Below, piece by piece: positions 42,320-50,832 of a DNA stretch of 64,000 bases. The notes beneath the pieces were generated by a model. The model ran no database searches. It saw only the letters and a list, made by a program, of their open reading frames with translations, and was not told the DNA's origin. The DNA comes from Lachnospiraceae bacterium. GTDB lineage: Bacteria; Bacillota; Clostridia; Lachnospirales; Lachnospiraceae. The position numbers and the translations under genes were made by a program. The stretch is from NCBI GenBank assembly GCA_017619615.1, contig JAFZRY010000025.1:45099-109098 (forward strand), given 5' to 3'. Position 1 is the stretch's first letter; each line of letters starts with the position of its first letter.

Positions 42320-42987
42320 GAACGGGCCTCCTGCTTCCGCATGATGTCCAGGAAGGCCGCGGCATTCGCGCCCGCGTCCCCGCGGAAGACACCGCTGCCG
42401 GACACGATCACGTTGGCGCCGGCATCCAGGACGTTCTGCACGTTCTGCAGCGTGATGCCGCCGTCCACTTCGATATCCGTCTGCAGGCCGCGCGCCTGAA
42501 TCAGGCTGCGCAGCGCCCGGATTTTCTCATCGCAGTAAGGAATGTAGGCCTGGCCGCCGAACCCGGGGTTCACGGTCATCAGAAGGACCATATCGGCCAG
42601 CGGAAGGATCCAGTCCAGCACGCACAGCGGGGTGGCGGGGTTGAGCGCCACGCCGGCCTTCAGGCCCATCTCGCGGATCGCGTACAGCGTGCGGTCCAGA
42701 TGCGTGACCGCCTCGGCGTGGACCGTGATGATGTCCGCCCCGGCTTTTGCGAAGTCCTCCAGATAGCGGCGCGGCTCTTCGACCATCAGGTGGACGTCGA
42801 AGACCAGCGAGCTCCGCTTCCGCAGGGAAGCGATCGCCGGCGGGCCGAACGAGAAATTGGGCACGAAATGCCCGTCCATCACGTCCAGATGCAGATACTG
42901 CGCGCCTGCTTTTTCGACCTTTTCCACTTCCTCCGCCAGCCGGCCGGTATCCGCCGCCAGCAGCGACGGGGATAAAATGTACTGCAT
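42316..42987 (-). CDS. rpe: Ribulose-phosphate 3-epimerase
   Basis: The 223-residue TIM barrel interconverts ribulose 5-phosphate and xylulose 5-phosphate. Metal and catalytic residues are visible in LSPSLLAAD at the start, HLDVMDGHFVPNFSFGP near residue 33, VFDVHLMVEEP near 63, TVNPGFGGQ near 140 and IEVDGGITLQN near 175. It follows rsgA as is usual in Firmicutes. Confidence 0.97.
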   Translation of the reverse strand: MQYILSPSLLAADTGRLAEEVEKVEKAGAQYLHLDVMDGHFVPNFSFGPPAIASLRKRSSLVFDVHLMVEEPRRYLEDFAKAGADIITVHAEAVTHLDRTLYAIREMGLKAGVALNPATPLCVLDWILPLADMVLLMTVNPGFGGQAYIPYCDEKIRALRSLIQARGLQTDIEVDGGITLQNVQNVLDAGANVIVSGSGVFRGDAGANAAAFLDIMRKQEARS

Positions 42988-43001
42988 AGCCGTATCCTTT
43001 C

Positions 43002-43880
43002 TCAGTATTTCCTGCGCGCCCGGAGTTCCTCCAGGAAGCGGCAGTAGTTGTCATAGCGCTCGCGGGCGATCCGGCCGGCTCCGGCCGCCTCCCGCACGGC
43101 GCAGTCTTTTTCTTTATGGTGCAGGCAGTCCCGGAAGAAGCATTGCTCCCGGAACGGCTCAAATTCCGGATACAGGGCCGGCAGGTCCTCCGCCTCCAGA
43201 GGCGGCAGGTCCAGCGAGGAAAAGCCGGGCGTGTCGCAGAGGAAGCTGTCGCGCTCCCAGCAGAAGATCTCCGAATGCCGCGTGGTGTGGCGGCCCCGGC
43301 CGAGCTTGCGGCTTAAATCCCCGGTCTCCATGGCGGCGGCGGGCAGCAGGCGGTTGAGCAACGTGGACTTGCCGACGCCGCTGACGCCGGCCAGCACGGT
43401 GGTCTTTCCCCGCAGGCGCTCCGTCAGTTCCGGGATCCCCCGCCCGTTCAGGGCACTGAAGGAGCAGACTTCGTAGCCTGCTCCTTCGTAATTGCTCCGT
43501 ATGCGGTTTTCGGTCTCCGGGTCCGGCAGGTCGGCCTTGCTGATGCCGATCAGTACCGGGACGTGCTGCCATTCCATCCACAGCAGGAAACGGTCCAGCA
43601 GCGCCGGATGAAAGGCCGGCTTGTGCAGGGAGACCAGGATCAGCGCCTGGTCCGCGTTGGCCACGGCGGGCCGGATCAGGGCGTTTTTCCGCGGCAGCAG
43701 TTCCTCGACGTAGCCGCTGCCCGGGTCCTCCTCCGTGAGGCGGATGCGGACGTTGTCGCCCACGAGGGGCTTGACGTCCTGCAGGCGGAAGGTCCCTCTG
43801 GCACGGCATTCCACAACGGTGTCGATCCCGTCGTGCACATAGTAAAACCCGCCGATGCCTTTAATGATCTTTCCCTGCAT
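43002..43880 (-). CDS. rsgA: Ribosome small-subunit-dependent GTPase A
   Basis: RsgA checks late 30S ribosome assembly. The 292-residue protein has an N-terminal OB fold, a circularly permuted GTPase domain with G4-like ISKADLPD near residue 123, then G1 LAGVSGVGKSTLLN near 170 and G3 DTPGFSS near 218. A zinc-binding C-terminal region follows (CFFRDCLHHKEKDCAV). It lies between prkC and rpe in the standard order. Confidence 0.96.
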   Translation of the reverse strand: MQGKIIKGIGGFYYVHDGIDTVVECRARGTFRLQDVKPLVGDNVRIRLTEEDPGSGYVEELLPRKNALIRPAVANADQALILVSLHKPAFHPALLDRFLLWMEWQHVPVLIGISKADLPDPETENRIRSNYEGAGYEVCSFSALNGRGIPELTERLRGKTTVLAGVSGVGKSTLLNRLLPAAAMETGDLSRKLGRGRHTTRHSEIFCWERDSFLCDTPGFSSLDLPPLEAEDLPALYPEFEPFREQCFFRDCLHHKEKDCAVREAAGAGRIARERYDNYCRFLEELRARRKY

Positions 43881-43891
43881 GGTCCTCTCGT

Positions 43892-46684
43892 TTATTCGTC
43901 CTTGACCTCGTTGACGAAGATGTAGATCTTATTGCCCGGTTCGAGCACCGTGCCGGGGATGATCTCATGGTCGCCTTCCACGGCATCCACTGAAGAGACA
44001 AAGTAGACGGCGTCTTTCTCCGGATGGGTGATGGAAGTCCCGTACCGGATCACGATGTCTTCCGCGGGGACGCCCATGCCCGTGAGTTCCGCGAAAAGCT
44101 CGGAGATCTGGCGGCCGGCGTAGGTCGGCATCGTGGGCAGCGGCGCTTCCGTGGCCGGTTCCGTAGGCTGTTCCTCCGTCGTCGGCTCGGTCGCCGGTTC
44201 GGTAGGCTCCTCCGTGGTCGGTTCGGTGGTCGGCGCTTCGGTGGTCGGTTCTTCGGTCGGTTCTTCCGTCGGCTCTTCCGTCGGTTCCTCGGTCGGTTCC
44301 GTCGGATCGGTCGTCTTCCGGAACGTGATCACGACTTCCTCGTCCGCTTTCAGGGCCGTGCCGCCCTTCGGCGTGACCTTGGAGACGACGACGGCCTCCG
44401 GATCCTTCGGCGCCTTGCCGTCCTTGAAGGAGTACGGGATGCCGGCCTCCTCCAGCAGGGCCGTCGCTTCGGCCACGGTCATGTCCACCAGGCCTTTCGG
44501 GACGACCAGCGCGCTGATGTGCAGCATGACGACCGTGCCCTTCTTCAGCGTCGTGCCTTCCGGAATGTCGGTGGTGCCGTCCTTTCGGGTCACCCAGCAG
44601 ATCTGTCCGGGCGGGAAGTCCTTGGAGGCTTCATATTTCAGTTTGACGCTCAGGCCCATCTGCTCCAGTTCTTCCTGCGCCTCCTCGATGTCGTCGCGGC
44701 CCAGCAGGGCGGGCAGGACCGGTTCCGGATCGGTCATGGTGATATACAGGATGGTCCGCAGATCCAGCGATTCGCCGGCTACGGCTTCCTTCGTATTGCC
44801 GCCCAGGTAAGCTTCCACCAGGGCGACCGTGTTGGGCAGGTAAGTGCTGCTCGGGATGGTCTCGGTCCGGAACTGCAGGTTCGTATCGGCCGGGAAGCCG
44901 GCTTCGCGCAGCGCGGCGATGGCCTGCTCCTTCGTATAGCCCAGGATGGCCGGGACCTTGAACATGGCCGGGCCGCTGCTGATGATCAGCGTGACCGGCG
45001 TGCCCGGGGTCGCCAGCGAGCCCACGGGCGGGTTGGCCGCCATGACGGCGCCGGCCGGCACGGAAGGAGAATGCTCCCATTCGGTCCCGGAGGACACCAC
45101 CAGGCCCACTTCGCGCAGGATGGCGCCCGCTTCTTCCACGGATTTGCCGATGATATTGGTCGGGATAACGACGGCGCCGCTGTCCCGCGTGGCGATCCAC
45201 AGGGTCACCTCGGTATCCAGCAGCAGCGAGACGCCGGGATCGTAGCTCTGGTCCACGACGGTGTTATCCTCGAATTCGGAATCCTCCGGCACCAGCTCGT
45301 ACTCCAGATGCACGCGCAGGCCGTCCTCCATCAGGAGATCCATCGCCTCCGCGTAGTCCATGCCGATCAGGTCGCGCAGGATGACGGTGCCCTCCGGCTC
45401 GGTCGAGACCGGCTCAGTGGGCTCGGGCGTCGTAGTGGGCGCCTCCGTGGTGGGCGGGATCGTGAACGGCGTGGTGGTCGGGATCACGGTGGTCTCGCGC
45501 GGCGCGGTGGTCACTTCGGGCGGGATCCAGGCCGTGGTGGTCGGTTTGGACGGGTTCAGCCAGGCGCAGGCTTTGGAAATGATGGCGATGATGATCACCA
45601 GGATCAGCACACCGATGCCCAGCATCACGTAATTCAGGATCTTTTCCGTCCGCTTCGCCTTTTCTTCGGCCAGACGGTCCTCCTCCTGCATTTCGATGGC
45701 CTTGCCGACCCCTTCGTCAAAGGCCCGGTTCTTCTCATCCTCGTCCCACTGCGTCTTCCGCGGCGAGATGCCGGCCAGTTTCAGGATTTCCGCGTCTTCC
45801 TTGCGCATGGCAAGGTTGGGGTCGTTTGCCCCTTCCGCCGGCAGGACGACGAAATCCTCGTCCGGCGTGACGATCAGCTTCTTGAAATCCACCAGCAGGT
45901 CCGTCATGGACGCATAGCGGTACGCCGGATTCTTCTGCGTGCATTTCAGGATGATCTTTTCCAGGTTCAGGGACAGCGACGGGGCCAGTTCTCCCGGAGG
46001 CTTGATGGGCTGCTGCACATGTTTGAGCGCGATCTCCACCGGGGATTCGCCGTCGAACGGGACCTGCCCGGTGACCATCTCGTATAAGGTGATGCCCAGG
46101 GAATAAATGTCGCTGCGGGCGTCGCAGGCGTCGCCGCGGGCCTGTTCGGGCGAAATATAATGGACGCTGCCCATCGAACTGGTGGTGGACGTCTCCGTGG
46201 ACGCCATGCGGGCGATGCCGAAGTCCGCCACCTTGATCTTCCCTTCACGGGAGATGATGATGTTCTGGGGCTTGATGTCGCGGTGGACGATGCCCTGGCT
46301 GTGCGCGGCTTCCAGGCCCTTGGCGACCTGCATGGCCACCTCGACGGCCTCCCGCTCCTCCATGGCGCCCATCTTGTCGATATATTTCTTCAGATTGATG
46401 CCTTCGACCAGCTCCATGACGATGTAGTACATGCCGTTCTGCTCGCCCACGTCGAACACGCCCACAATGTTGGGGTGGTTCAGGGCGCCGACGGCCTGGG
46501 CTTCCCGGCGGAATTTGGCCACGAAGCCGGCATCGGAGCTGAGTTCTTCCTTCAGCACTTTGATCGCGACCAGGCGCTTTAAGACGGTGTCGCGCGCCCG
46601 GTAGACGTCGGCCATGCCGCCGGCGCCCACGGTGCTGAGTATTTCATATCTGTCGTTTAAAACAGTTCCCGCTTTCAGTAACAT
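43892..46684 (-). CDS. prkC: Membrane Ser/Thr kinase with PASTA domains
   Basis: A 930-residue eukaryote-type kinase that senses the cell wall and phosphorylates cytoplasmic targets. The kinase domain covers about 10-275 (GAGGMADVYRA, VAIKVLKEE, IVHRDIKPQN, VADFGIARM). A membrane helix lies near 350-372, after which come a Thr/Pro-rich stalk and about five PASTA domains (roughly 430-800). A TEEPTEEP-type linker and a last module beginning LPTMPTYAGRQISELFAEL end the protein. PrkC of B. subtilis is about 650 residues, so the outer part is long. The final module is nearly the same as that of the VanW protein at 34145, including at DNA level. prpC, its phosphatase, starts 6 bases upstream. Confidence 0.96.
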   Translation of the reverse strand: MLLKAGTVLNDRYEILSTVGAGGMADVYRARDTVLKRLVAIKVLKEELSSDAGFVAKFRREAQAVGALNHPNIVGVFDVGEQNGMYYIVMELVEGINLKKYIDKMGAMEEREAVEVAMQVAKGLEAAHSQGIVHRDIKPQNIIISREGKIKVADFGIARMASTETSTTSSMGSVHYISPEQARGDACDARSDIYSLGITLYEMVTGQVPFDGESPVEIALKHVQQPIKPPGELAPSLSLNLEKIILKCTQKNPAYRYASMTDLLVDFKKLIVTPDEDFVVLPAEGANDPNLAMRKEDAEILKLAGISPRKTQWDEDEKNRAFDEGVGKAIEMQEEDRLAEEKAKRTEKILNYVMLGIGVLILVIIIAIISKACAWLNPSKPTTTAWIPPEVTTAPRETTVIPTTTPFTIPPTTEAPTTTPEPTEPVSTEPEGTVILRDLIGMDYAEAMDLLMEDGLRVHLEYELVPEDSEFEDNTVVDQSYDPGVSLLLDTEVTLWIATRDSGAVVIPTNIIGKSVEEAGAILREVGLVVSSGTEWEHSPSVPAGAVMAANPPVGSLATPGTPVTLIISSGPAMFKVPAILGYTKEQAIAALREAGFPADTNLQFRTETIPSSTYLPNTVALVEAYLGGNTKEAVAGESLDLRTILYITMTDPEPVLPALLGRDDIEEAQEELEQMGLSVKLKYEASKDFPPGQICWVTRKDGTTDIPEGTTLKKGTVVMLHISALVVPKGLVDMTVAEATALLEEAGIPYSFKDGKAPKDPEAVVVSKVTPKGGTALKADEEVVITFRKTTDPTEPTEEPTEEPTEEPTEEPTTEAPTTEPTTEEPTEPATEPTTEEQPTEPATEAPLPTMPTYAGRQISELFAELTGMGVPAEDIVIRYGTSITHPEKDAVYFVSSVDAVEGDHEIIPGTVLEPGNKIYIFVNEVKDE

Positions 46685-46690
46685 AGGTCT

Positions 46691-47443
46691 TTATTCCTCT
46701 GATTCGGTCTCTTCCCGGTACTCGACCAGGAGGATCGTGATATTATCCTGTCCGCCCGCGTCCATCGCCATGCGCAGCAGCCGGGAGGCGGCGCGGTCGA
46801 CGTCCTCTTCCCCGCGCAGCACGGCGGCGATGTCTTCGTCGCTCACCATGCCGTGCAGGCCGTCGCTGCACAGCAGCAGGCGCTGTCCGGAGGCGGCGGG
46901 GACCAGGAACACGTCCTCCTCCACCGTGGCCTCGGAGCCCATGGCCCGGGTGATCTTGTTCCGGTTGGCCAGGTACATCGGGTCGTCCCGTTCCAGGACG
47001 CCCTGGCGCACCATTTCCTCCACCCAGGAATGATCCAGGGTTATTTGCCGCAGTTCATCGTTTTCAAACAGGTAGGCCCGGCTGTCGCCGACGTTGACGA
47101 CGATCCATTCCGTTTTATTGAAATAGGCCATCACCACGGTCGAACCCATTCCCTGCAGGTAATCCAGCTCCAGGGAAAGCTGGTTCAGGGCCCGGTTGGT
47201 GTTCTCCACCGCGTCGCGGAGGGCGTTCAGCACGCCGTTCTTCCGGCCGATGGCTTTCAGGTTGTCCGGGATCTTGCGTACAACAAAACGAGAGGCGTAC
47301 TCTCCTCCCTTATGTCCTCCCATACCGTCGGCCACGATAAACAGATTGTTTTCCAGTCCGCCCAGGGGGCAGCCCGTGTAAAAGGAGTCTTCGTTGTTCT
47401 GTCTGACCAGGCCGACGTCAGTTTTTGCCGCATATTGAAGCAT
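46691..47443 (-). CDS. prpC: PP2C-family protein phosphatase
   Basis: The 250-residue Mn/Mg-dependent phosphatase reverses PrkC phosphorylation. Metal-binding aspartates are in VRQNNEDSF near residue 13, VADGMGGHKGGEYAS near 38, SDGLHGMVSDEDI near 193 and GGQDNITILLVEY near the end. It overlaps the end of rlmN by 26 bases. Gene order rlmN-prpC-prkC is conserved in Firmicutes. Confidence 0.97.
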   Translation of the reverse strand: MLQYAAKTDVGLVRQNNEDSFYTGCPLGGLENNLFIVADGMGGHKGGEYASRFVVRKIPDNLKAIGRKNGVLNALRDAVENTNRALNQLSLELDYLQGMGSTVVMAYFNKTEWIVVNVGDSRAYLFENDELRQITLDHSWVEEMVRQGVLERDDPMYLANRNKITRAMGSEATVEEDVFLVPAASGQRLLLCSDGLHGMVSDEDIAAVLRGEEDVDRAASRLLRMAMDAGGQDNITILLVEYREETESEE

Positions 47444-48467
47444 GCTGCTCCATCAGCCTCCTTCTGAGCTGGCCGCAGGCACCGTCGATGTCCGCGCCCA
47501 TCTTCTTTCTAATAGTAGCATTTATCCCGTTTTTTTCAAGTGTTTTTTGGAACAGGGCCACGGCCGCCTCCTGCGAGGCCTCGAATCCGCGCTCCGTGAC
47601 CGGGTTCACCGGGATCAGGTTGACGTGGCAGTTCCTGCCTTTCAGGAGCTTCGCGAGAGCCAGCGCGTGCGCCTCGCTGTCGTTCGAGCCGCGGACCAGG
47701 CTATACTCGTAGCTCATGCGGCGGCCGGTCTTTTCGAAGTATTCGTCGCAGGCCGCGAGGGTCTCCGCGATGGTGTACCGGTTGGCGATGGGCATCATGG
47801 TGCGGCGGAGCTCATCGTCCGGCGCGTGCAGGGACAGGGCCAGCGTGATGCCGAGCTTCTCCTCCGCCAGCGCGCGGATCTGCGGCACGAGGCCGCAGGT
47901 GGAGACCGTGATGTTCCGCTGGCTCAGGTTTTTGCCCTTCGGGTCCGAGATCAGGCGGATAAAGCGGATCAGATTGTCCGGATTGTCCAGCGGCTCGCCC
48001 ATGCCCATGACGACGATGTGGTCCACGCGTTTCCCGGTCTCCTCCTCGATCCGGAAGACCTGCTCCAGCATTTCGCCGGGGAGGAGGTTGCGGGAGAGGC
48101 CGTTCAGCGTGGAGGCGCAGAAGCGGCAGCCCATACGGCAGCCGACCTGGGAGGAGACGCAGACCGTGCAGCCGTAATCGTAGGGCATGAAAACGCTTTC
48201 GATAGCCTGGCCGTCCGGCAGTTCAAACAGGTATTTCCGGGTGCCGTCCCGGGAGACCTGCAAGGTGTGGAGGGTCAGGGTGGAGAGGGCGTAATGCTGC
48301 CGCAGAGCTTCGCGGAAGGCTTTCGGAAGGTTCAGGGCCTCGTCCAGGCTGCGGATCTTCTTGTTCTGCAGCCAGTCAAAGAGCTGGGCGCCGCGGTAGG
48401 CGGGCTGGCCCAGTTCCTGCGCGGCGGTCTTCAGTTCCGCCTCGGTCATGGATCGAAGGTCCTGCAT
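47418..48467 (-). CDS. rlmN: Dual-specificity RNA methyltransferase RlmN
   Basis: RlmN is a radical-SAM enzyme that methylates C2 of A2503 in 23S rRNA and A37 in some tRNAs. The 349 residues contain the CRMGCRFCAST cluster motif near 115, GMGEPLDN near 158, STCGLVPQIR near 193 and the C-terminal DGACGQLRRR containing the methyl-carrying Cys near 337. ATG 48467 follows AAGGAG. Confidence 0.97.
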   Translation of the reverse strand: MQDLRSMTEAELKTAAQELGQPAYRGAQLFDWLQNKKIRSLDEALNLPKAFREALRQHYALSTLTLHTLQVSRDGTRKYLFELPDGQAIESVFMPYDYGCTVCVSSQVGCRMGCRFCASTLNGLSRNLLPGEMLEQVFRIEEETGKRVDHIVVMGMGEPLDNPDNLIRFIRLISDPKGKNLSQRNITVSTCGLVPQIRALAEEKLGITLALSLHAPDDELRRTMMPIANRYTIAETLAACDEYFEKTGRRMSYEYSLVRGSNDSEAHALALAKLLKGRNCHVNLIPVNPVTERGFEASQEAAVALFQKTLEKNGINATIRKKMGADIDGACGQLRRRLMEQHASICGKN

Positions 48468-48489
48468 GGGAAAGCTCCTTGTGTCGTGG

Positions 48490-49773
48490 TTATTTCGTGA
48501 AAAGGCTGATGAAAAAGCCGTCGCCGGAGAGGTCTCCGGGCAGGATCTGCCGCGCCGGGGCGGCAGGCTTCAGGCTCAGGTCCTTTTCGATATAAGCTGC
48601 GTTGTCCGCGTTTTCTTCTTTGGTCAGCGTGCAGGTGGAATACAGCAGTTTTCCGCCGGGTTTTACGTACCGGACGGCGTTGTCCAGGATGCGGCGCTGG
48701 AGGGCGGCCAGGTCTTCGATCTGCTGCGACGTGACGCGGTATTTGATCTCCGGCTTGCGGGAGGCCGTGCCGAGGCCGGAGCAGGGCAGGTCCGCGATAA
48801 CCAGGTCGAAGGCGTTTTCGAAGGACGGTTGAAAGACGGTCGCATCCGACTGCCGGACTTGGATGCAGGAAAACCCGCTGCGTTCCGCGTTTTCGCGGAT
48901 CAGGCGGCATTTGGCCTCCGCGAGGTCGCAGGCGGTGATTTCGCCGTTGTTCCGCATCAGGTCTGCGGCCTGCAGGCTTTTCCCGCCGGGGGCAGCGCAG
49001 AGGTCCAGGACACGTTGACCGGGCTGCGGATCGGCGGCGGCGACGGCCAGCTGGGCGCTGACGTCCTGCAGCTGCACGAAGCCTTTGCGGATGACTTCCG
49101 TCTGTTCCAGGGGAACGGCGGGGCCGTCTTCCGTCCTGATGCGCTGAAGCCGGAGGGCCGCCGGGAAGGACGGTGCCGGTTTGGCGGAAAAGCCGTCCCG
49201 CGCGAGCAGGGACACCGCGTCCTCCGCGGAGATCCGGCTTTCATTGACGCGCGCCCACAGAACCGGGGCCTGCAGGAAATGCTCCGCCGCCTGCCGGGTC
49301 TTCTCTTCCCCGTACAGCGCGGTCAGGCAATCATATAACGGCTGCGGCAGGCTCAGGGCCGCCGCGCCTTCCGGTTCCTGCCAGTCCGTTTTGCGGGCTG
49401 CGGCGCGCAGGACGCCGTTCGCGAAGCCGGTCAGGCCTTCGCCGAGGCGTTTCCGGACGAGTTTGACGCTTTCATTGACGGCCGCGGAGGCGGGGATCCG
49501 GTCCATGTACAGGATCTGGTACAGGCCCATGCGCAGGACGCTGCGCAGGTAGGGCTTCATCTGCGCGGCCGGTGTGCGGCTGACCTGATCCAGATAAAAG
49601 TCCAGGGTCAGGGCCCGGCTGACGGTCCCGTGGACCAGTGCGGTGATGAGGTTCCGTTCGCGGACGTCCAGGTCCAGGGCGCCGCGGAAGGCGTCCCGCA
49701 GCAGTTCGTGGCTCATCCCGCCCTCTTCGAGCGTTTGATGGATGATCGAGGCGGCCAGCGCGCGGCTATTCAT
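48490..49773 (-). CDS. rsmB: 16S rRNA (cytosine-967-C5) methyltransferase
   Basis: The 427-residue protein has an N-terminal NusB-like domain (about 1-135) and a C-terminal SAM methyltransferase domain. The latter shows VLDLCAAPGGKSLQAADL near residue 245, DLPCSGLGTASRKPEIK near 320 and the catalytic Cys in LLYSTCTLTKEEN near 375. A longer frame upstream is open, but ATG 49773 has GGAGAG before it and matches the family. It overlaps fmt by 8 bases. Confidence 0.95.
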   Translation of the reverse strand: MNSRALAASIIHQTLEEGGMSHELLRDAFRGALDLDVRERNLITALVHGTVSRALTLDFYLDQVSRTPAAQMKPYLRSVLRMGLYQILYMDRIPASAAVNESVKLVRKRLGEGLTGFANGVLRAAARKTDWQEPEGAAALSLPQPLYDCLTALYGEEKTRQAAEHFLQAPVLWARVNESRISAEDAVSLLARDGFSAKPAPSFPAALRLQRIRTEDGPAVPLEQTEVIRKGFVQLQDVSAQLAVAAADPQPGQRVLDLCAAPGGKSLQAADLMRNNGEITACDLAEAKCRLIRENAERSGFSCIQVRQSDATVFQPSFENAFDLVIADLPCSGLGTASRKPEIKYRVTSQQIEDLAALQRRILDNAVRYVKPGGKLLYSTCTLTKEENADNAAYIEKDLSLKPAAPARQILPGDLSGDGFFISLFTK

Positions 49774-50740
49774 GGGTCTCTCCGAGGATCTCGCCCGGCG
49801 CCGTCGCATACCCGCGCAGATAAGCGTCGGCGGGCATCATTTTTTTACCTTCGGGCTGCAGGGCGAAGAGGCGGAGGACACCGTCTCCGGTCTGTACGTC
49901 GATGCCGTTTTTGGAAACGGCCGTGACGGTACCGGGCGCGGGCAGGGGTTCTGCAGAACCTTCAGCCGACCCATCCTCCGTCACCACGGCCGCCCGGCCG
50001 ATCTTCAGCCGCCGGCCGTTCCGGAACGTGACCGTCCCGGGCCAGGGATCGAACGCGCGGATGCGCCGCTCCAGTTCCGCCGCGGGCCGCGAAAAGTCCA
50101 GCAGCCCCGCTTCCTTGCGGATCAGTCCCGCGTAGGTGCTTTCGCCCTCCTGCGGGCGGCGGGGGAGCGTACCCGCCTCCAGTTGTGCCAGCGCCCGGAC
50201 GATCAGTTCGCCGCCCAGCGCCGCCAGCTTATCGGTCAGCGTGCCGCCGGTATCGTCCGGCTCAATGGCCAGGGTCTCCTGCAGCCGGATGTCGCCCGTG
50301 TCCAGGCCGGCGTCCATCTGCATGACGGTGACGCCCGTCTCCGTTTCCCCGGCCAGGATCGCGGCTTCGATCGGCGCCGCGCCGCGGTATTTCGGCAGCA
50401 GGGACGTATGCACGTTGAGGCAGCCCCACCGCGGCAGGTCCAGCACCGCCTGCGGCAGGATCTGGCCGAACGCGGCCACCACGCCGGCGTCCGCGGGCTC
50501 TTTCTCACAGAATTCCCGCAGCCACGCCACGTTTTCCTCCCGCCGCAGCCGCTCGGGCTGGAACAGCGGGATCTGATGCACCAGCGCCAGTTCCTTCACC
50601 GGGGAGACCGCCAGGGCCTTGCCCCGCCCCTTCTCCCGGTCCGGCTGGGTGACCGCCAGAATGACCTCGTGCCCGGCGTTCAGCAGCGCCTCCAGCACGG
50701 TCCGGCTCAGTTCCGGCGTTCCCATGAAAATGATCCGCAT
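49766..50740 (-). CDS. fmt: Methionyl-tRNA formyltransferase
   Basis: Fmt formylates the initiator Met-tRNA using 10-formyl-THF. The 324-residue protein has MRIIFMGTPELSR at the N terminus, the catalytic LNVHTSLLPKYRGAAPIEAA near residue 107 and VMQMDAGLDTGDI near 140, then a C-terminal OB-like domain. Two in-frame ATGs exist. I choose 50740 because GGAGGG is 6 bases before it; 50746 would abut the site. No def (deformylase) gene is next to it, unlike in many Firmicutes. Confidence 0.95.
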   Translation of the reverse strand: MRIIFMGTPELSRTVLEALLNAGHEVILAVTQPDREKGRGKALAVSPVKELALVHQIPLFQPERLRREENVAWLREFCEKEPADAGVVAAFGQILPQAVLDLPRWGCLNVHTSLLPKYRGAAPIEAAILAGETETGVTVMQMDAGLDTGDIRLQETLAIEPDDTGGTLTDKLAALGGELIVRALAQLEAGTLPRRPQEGESTYAGLIRKEAGLLDFSRPAAELERRIRAFDPWPGTVTFRNGRRLKIGRAAVVTEDGSAEGSAEPLPAPGTVTAVSKNGIDVQTGDGVLRLFALQPEGKKMMPADAYLRGYATAPGEILGETHE

Positions 50741-50832
50741 ACGCATCCCTCCTCACGATATGACAGGGGCCGATCTCACATCGGCCCGCACTTGCTCGTT
50801 CTCTGTTTTACCGGCAGACCGCCGCCTGCCGC

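Noticed and set aside
44024-46087. 687-codon frame opposite the PASTA kinase
   Set aside because: Shadow of prkC; Arg/Gly/Asp-rich and with repeats that mirror the TEEP linker.
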